Below, one piece after another: positions 6,084 through 8,809 of a DNA stretch of 8,809 nt. Under the pieces are notes generated by a model. The model searched no databases and was not told the origin of the DNA. It was given only the letters and a program-made list of their open reading frames with translations. The number at the start of each line of letters is the position of its first letter. Position 1 is the first letter of the stretch. The position numbers and the translations under genes are program-made. The stretch covers positions 1-8,809 of the forward strand of contig DCAW01000181.1 in NCBI GenBank assembly GCA_002313895.1, read 5' to 3'. Source of the stretch: Dehalococcoidia bacterium UBA1123. Its GTDB lineage: Bacteria > Chloroflexota > Dehalococcoidia > Lucifugimonadales > UBA1123.

Positions 6084-6707
6084 TTATTGAGGCACCGCCG
6101 TCGTCCATCGCTGACGGTCACTGGCCTGTGGAAAGCATGTTTCGAGTCTACCGCCCCTCCTCACATATTGAGGGCCACCGGCATCTATGCCCGGTCCCTC
6201 CTCGATTGTGACGCACAACTGCTGGGACGCTGCCAACGCGAATTCGCTTGAATCTTGCAGCATCCAGGTCTGGGTCTCCGCGTCGCCACAATCCGCCAAT
6301 CCGAGGCTGGCTCCTGCCGACGCGCTATCGGCCTCCAAGCACAACTCATATTCGGGCATGCGTACCTGGCTGTTCACGAGAGCCGCCGAGTCGAATCGTC
6401 CATCCAGATTCCAAATACCGTGTTTACGGGTGAGCGCCTGCATTGGGGTCTCTAACCGCATACCTGAGCGGTGGCCTGGGATATCCAGACAATAGACTCG
6501 CTCTTCGTCTAGCGGACCGATTATTCGCAGGAACACTCCCTGATGGTCAACCGGCTCGGGTTCTGCCACCTCCATTGGCACAATCTGCTGAGTCACCACC
6601 GGGCTTGCTGGCTGATCGACACTTGGAGTCGAACAAGCCGCAACAAACAATGACATCGCGACGATTGCGCTCAATATTGCGACGAACTTCTTAATTTGTG
6701 CGTTCAT
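6084..6707 (-). CDS. Lipoprotein with a degenerate ricin-B-type beta-trefoil domain
   Basis: A 207-residue predicted exported lipoprotein. The start has a basic n-region (MNAQIKKF), a hydrophobic core (residues 8-21) and a lipobox ending VAAC, with C25 as the lipidation site. A Pro/Val-rich spacer (26-55) follows. The rest reads as three similar blocks, each starting near a cysteine: VYCLDIPGHRSG (71-82), ELCLEADSASAGASLGLADC (121-140) ending in QTW (146-148), and QLCVTI (163-168) ending in QRW (199-201). C-L...L..C...QxW is the pattern of ricin-B/(QxW)3 beta-trefoil repeats. Likely disulfides are C123-C140 and C165-C191. Such domains bind carbohydrates, so a surface sugar-binding role would suit the sugar-acid genes nearby, but the first block lacks a clear QxW. 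The ATG has GAGG 10 nt upstream. It converges with the M29-like gene and diverges from the aldolase operon. Confidence 0.75.
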   Translation of the reverse strand: MNAQIKKFVAILSAIVAMSLFVAACSTPSVDQPASPVVTQQIVPMEVAEPEPVDHQGVFLRIIGPLDEERVYCLDIPGHRSGMRLETPMQALTRKHGIWNLDGRFDSAALVNSQVRMPEYELCLEADSASAGASLGLADCGDAETQTWMLQDSSEFALAASQQLCVTIEEGPGIDAGGPQYVRRGGRLETCFPQASDRQRWTTAVPQ

Positions 6708-6881
6708 GCGCTCAAATCCTCATTAAGTAGCCAATTCTTCGTGTCTCAACATCTACGTTTAATTTGGTGGCTTTGAAAGGATTTCTCCATGAACCGTGCC
6801 TTAGCAGCATCGGAATTCCTACCGGAGAATTATGGGCGCGACGGAATTTGAGCCAATATCTGCTTGCCCAGAATCCATCGC

Positions 6882-6910
6882 TTATCAATCCCGTTCCAAG
6901 CTGGTACACT
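6882..6910 (+). promoter_or_regulatory. Candidate promoter of the aldolase-lactonase operon
   Basis: TTATCA (6882-6887, 4/6 match to -35) and TACACT (6905-6910, 4/6 match to -10) are 17 nt apart, and the -10 is preceded by TGG, giving an extended -10. The predicted leader to the aldolase ATG is about 80 nt. A TATATT at 6936-6941 is an alternative -10 but has no matching -35. Confidence 0.35.
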
Positions 6911-6983
6911 CTGCGGTGCGAGAGATCACGGATAGTATATTTGCCCCTCTGAACTTCCATGTCACAATACGGAAAATTCCTGC

Positions 6984-6990
6984 GAGGAGG
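6984..6990 (+). promoter_or_regulatory. Strong ribosome binding site of the aldolase gene
   Basis: GAGGAGG lies 4 nt before ATG 6995-6997. This decides against the earlier in-frame ATG at 6959, which has no such site and would add 12 residues outside the family domain. Confidence 0.75.
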
Positions 6991-6994
6991 AACC

Positions 6995-7822
6995 ATGAAT
7001 GGGTATGAACTGAAGCAAAAGATGGAGGCCGGTGGCATCGTCTATGGCACGATGCTCAGCATGAGCCGCAACCCTCGGTGGGGCGGAGCCATGTCCAACT
7101 TCGGGCTGGACTACGTGGTTATCGACACAGAGCATTCCCCCAGAGGACGGGACGATGTCGCCGACTTCCTGGCGGCGTTCAACTTCAGCGGCGTGGTTCC
7201 CATCGTCCGAGTTCCCATACCGGATTCCCACTACATCACGATGGCCCTGGACGCTGGCGCTCACGGCATTCTGGCGCCATATTGCGAGACTGTAGAGGAG
7301 GCAAAAGAGGTTGTTGCCGCCGCCAAGTGGCGCCCGCTCAAGGGAGCGCAGGTCCGCAAAATCATCGATGACGGCGAGTTCCCCTCCGAGGCCACCAAAT
7401 CGTATCTGGAAAACCGCAACCGCAACAGCATTTGCATCGTCGGCATCGAGAGCGTTCCGGCCATCGAGAATCTGGACAACATCCTCCAGGTTCAGGGCAT
7501 CGACGCCATTTTCGTCGGCCCCAACGACCTGAGCATCTCGCTGGGCATTCCTGACCAGTACGACCACCCGGATTACGAAGCCGCTCTCAGAGAGGTGCTC
7601 CGCATCTGCAAGGCTCACAACGTGCCAACCCTGTTCCACCACCAGACGGTGGACCTGAGCACAAAATGGCTGAGGGAGGGCGCAAGGTTTGTCCTGTACA
7701 GCTCAGACGCCCGCACGATGCACAACGGGTTCCGCAACGAATTCGGCAGGATTCAGGCTGTTGGAGCCGAGTTGGGCGGCGGAGACGTCGGAGACATGGG
7801 CGAGTCGGACGAGGTTATCTAA
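6995..7822 (+). CDS. HpcH/HpaI-family class II aldolase (2-keto-3-deoxy acid aldolase)
   Basis: A 275-residue cytosolic aldolase of the HpcH/HpaI (2,4-dihydroxyhept-2-ene-1,7-dioate aldolase) family, a metal-dependent TIM barrel of usual length. Catalytic motifs are in order. DTEHSP carries the acid/base histidine at H47 with E46. IVRVP carries R72, which holds the pyruvyl carboxylate. GIES carries metal ligand E152, and VGPNDLS carries metal ligand D178. The glycine-rich stretch DAGAHGILAPYCE (86-98) is also typical. Relatives reversibly cleave 4-hydroxy-2-keto acids to pyruvate (or oxaloacetate) and an aldehyde. Two departures are visible. The residue two before E152, usually Gln in HpaI, is Gly (G150). 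The PP-G-RG loop before it is replaced by RPLKGAQ (113-119). These suggest a different aldehyde substrate. The C-terminus is acidic and Gly-rich (255-275). The lactonase gene follows after 52 nt, and the dehydratase at 979-2082 could supply the substrate. Confidence 0.95.
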   Translation: MNGYELKQKMEAGGIVYGTMLSMSRNPRWGGAMSNFGLDYVVIDTEHSPRGRDDVADFLAAFNFSGVVPIVRVPIPDSHYITMALDAGAHGILAPYCETVEEAKEVVAAAKWRPLKGAQVRKIIDDGEFPSEATKSYLENRNRNSICIVGIESVPAIENLDNILQVQGIDAIFVGPNDLSISLGIPDQYDHPDYEAALREVLRICKAHNVPTLFHHQTVDLSTKWLREGARFVLYSSDARTMHNGFRNEFGRIQAVGAELGGGDVGDMGESDEVI

Positions 7823-7874
7823 AACTCAAGCCTGCTCACCGAAACAGATTCATCCAACATCAGGGAGAGAGAAA

Positions 7875-8774
7875 ATGACCTGGAATTTCACCATCGTAAA
7901 TGGCCCTTACGGCGGAGTCACCGAGGGGCCGGCCTGGGACGGCAGTGGCCTGCTGTTCACTCATATCCCCAGCAGTAGAATACTGCGATTCGACCCGCAG
8001 ACCCGCGGCACGTCGCTGTATCGCGAGAATACCAACAACGCCAACGGGCTGATGATGGACTCCAATGGCACGCTGTTCGCCTGCGAGGGCGGAGGGCGCC
8101 GCGTTGTGCGCTACGAATCCGACGGCTCAACCACAGTCCTGGCCGACGGCTTCGAGGGGCAGAAGTTCAACATACCCAACGACCTGGCCATCGACCCGCA
8201 GGGGCGCGTGTGGTTCACCGACCCGTTTTACGAGGGAGCCGGAGGCGAGTGGAGCCACGACCGCTCTAACAAAGAGCTTGACCACGACTCGGTGTACCGC
8301 CTGGACCCTGGTGACAATGGAAACTGGAGCATCACCCGCGTGACCTTCGACACTACCCGCCCCAACGGTCTCCTGTTCTCCTTGGATCACAAGACTCTCT
8401 ACGTTGCCCAGAGCGGGCGGGGGCCGGACGAGAAGCGCCAGCTTCGCGCCTATCCGGTCAACGACGATGGAAGCCTGGGAGACGGCGAGGTCATCCACGA
8501 ATTCGGCGATCATCGCGGCATCGACGGTATGGTTCTCGACACCGAGGGCAACATTGTGGCGACAGCGGGGAACAGAATCGGCGGCCCCGGACCCTCTATC
8601 TACGTCTTTTCCGCCTCTGGTGGGGTGATTGAGCGACATCCCCTGAAGGTGGACCAACCCACCAACTGCACCTTCGGAGGCGAGGACATGTCCACCCTGT
8701 ACGTGACCAACGGAACCGGACTCCTGCTTCGCGCATTCACTGAGCGTCAGGGCAGACTGGCATATCCAGCATAA
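7875..8774 (+). CDS. SMP-30/gluconolactonase-family lactonase
   Basis: A 299-residue six-bladed beta-propeller of the SMP-30/gluconolactonase/LRE-like family, without a signal peptide and so cytosolic. The divalent-metal residues expected for the family are present: E17 in VTEGPAWDG, N102 in FNIPNDLAIDPQGRVWFTDP, N164 in RPNGLLFS, and D217 in GIDGMVLD. Propeller-blade repeats of the form DxxGxxxxA recur (MDSNGTLFAC, LDTEGNIVAT). Family members hydrolyse aldonolactones to aldonic acids; some act on other lactones or phosphotriesters. The ATG start has GGGAG 7 nt upstream (7863-7867). Its position 52 nt after the aldolase, without a terminator between, suggests co-transcription. It would act before the dehydratase in a non-phosphorylative sugar-acid route, converting a sugar lactone to the acid. 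No sugar dehydrogenase is seen in the window; one may lie outside. Confidence 0.94.
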   Translation: MTWNFTIVNGPYGGVTEGPAWDGSGLLFTHIPSSRILRFDPQTRGTSLYRENTNNANGLMMDSNGTLFACEGGGRRVVRYESDGSTTVLADGFEGQKFNIPNDLAIDPQGRVWFTDPFYEGAGGEWSHDRSNKELDHDSVYRLDPGDNGNWSITRVTFDTTRPNGLLFSLDHKTLYVAQSGRGPDEKRQLRAYPVNDDGSLGDGEVIHEFGDHRGIDGMVLDTEGNIVATAGNRIGGPGPSIYVFSASGGVIERHPLKVDQPTNCTFGGEDMSTLYVTNGTGLLLRAFTERQGRLAYPA

Positions 8775-8793
8775 ACGAAGTAACAGGAATCAG

Positions 8794-8809
8794 GGTGTCA
8801 GGTGTCAGG
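8794..8809 (+). repeat. GGTGTCA tandem heptamer at the window edge
   Basis: GGTGTCA occurs twice in tandem (8794-8800, 8801-8807), followed by GG at the end of the window, so the array may continue. CAGG also precedes it at 8784-8787. It lies 20 nt after the lactonase stop codon and may be the start of a longer intergenic repeat. No terminator hairpin is visible before it. Confidence 0.5.

Larger units (their letters stand above)
6708..6994. other. Divergent intergenic region between the lipoprotein gene and the aldolase operon
   Basis: About 290 nt in which I see no convincing gene on either strand. Open frames here (for example minus-strand 6712-7038) have no ribosome site and no recognisable protein features, and one runs into the aldolase gene. 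The region should hold the promoters for both flanking genes; only the plus-strand candidate at 6882-6910 is reasonably supported. Confidence 0.5.

Noticed and set aside
6074..6088. Hairpin AATAAC-GGA-GTTATT between the convergent genes as a shared terminator
   Set aside because: The stem is only 6 bp and almost all A/T, with no T-run on either side, and it overlaps the lipoprotein stop codon.
6712..7038. Minus-strand open frame of 108 codons upstream of the aldolase
   Set aside because: It overlaps the aldolase ribosome site and first codons, has no ribosome site of its own and no recognisable protein features.
6962..7642. Minus-strand open frame of 226 codons opposite the aldolase
   Set aside because: It is a shadow of the aldolase, whose catalytic motifs are all intact on the plus strand.

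Overview
The window looks like a catabolic, transporter-rich chromosomal segment of an environmental bacterium. It carries eight confident coding regions, one weak small gene, and no rRNA, tRNA, CRISPR array or insertion sequence. The gene mix is an enolase-superfamily sugar-acid dehydratase, an HpcH/HpaI aldolase, an SMP-30 lactonase, two MFS carriers, an M29-like protein and a lipoprotein with a Gram-positive-style lipobox. This recalls Chloroflexota of the SAR202/Dehalococcoidia type, which are known for expanded enolase and MFS families. That placement is an inference from gene content only.

Left block (1-4367, all minus strand, read right to left): a metallo-beta-lactamase-fold hydrolase with a TTG start is followed 2 nt later by a complete MFS carrier with a GTG start. 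After 78 nt comes a mandelate racemase/muconate lactonizing-type dehydratase. A second MFS carrier follows and runs off the left edge. This last gene has its own good promoter-like sequence and may be read from a leaderless GTG.

Middle (4368-6707): a short plus-strand frame encodes five heptads and a C-terminal membrane anchor. Then comes about 330 nt with little coding evidence, containing an interrupted mini-ORF and a promoter-like element with an inverted repeat in its spacer. Next is an M29/COG2309-like protein in which most expected metal ligands appear to be replaced. Converging on it from the minus strand is a lipoprotein with a degenerate ricin-B-type beta-trefoil.

Right block (6708-8809, plus strand): a promoter-bearing gap, then an HpcH/HpaI class II aldolase and an SMP-30/gluconolactonase, 52 nt apart and probably one operon. 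A heptamer tandem repeat begins at the right edge.

Together, lactonase (sugar lactone to aldonate), enolase-family dehydratase (aldonate to 2-keto-3-deoxy acid) and HpcH/HpaI aldolase (2-keto-3-deoxy acid to pyruvate plus an aldehyde) would make a non-phosphorylative sugar-acid pathway, with MFS carriers for uptake. The substrate cannot be read from the sequence. The three enzymes lie in two oppositely oriented units, so the pathway is a proposal.
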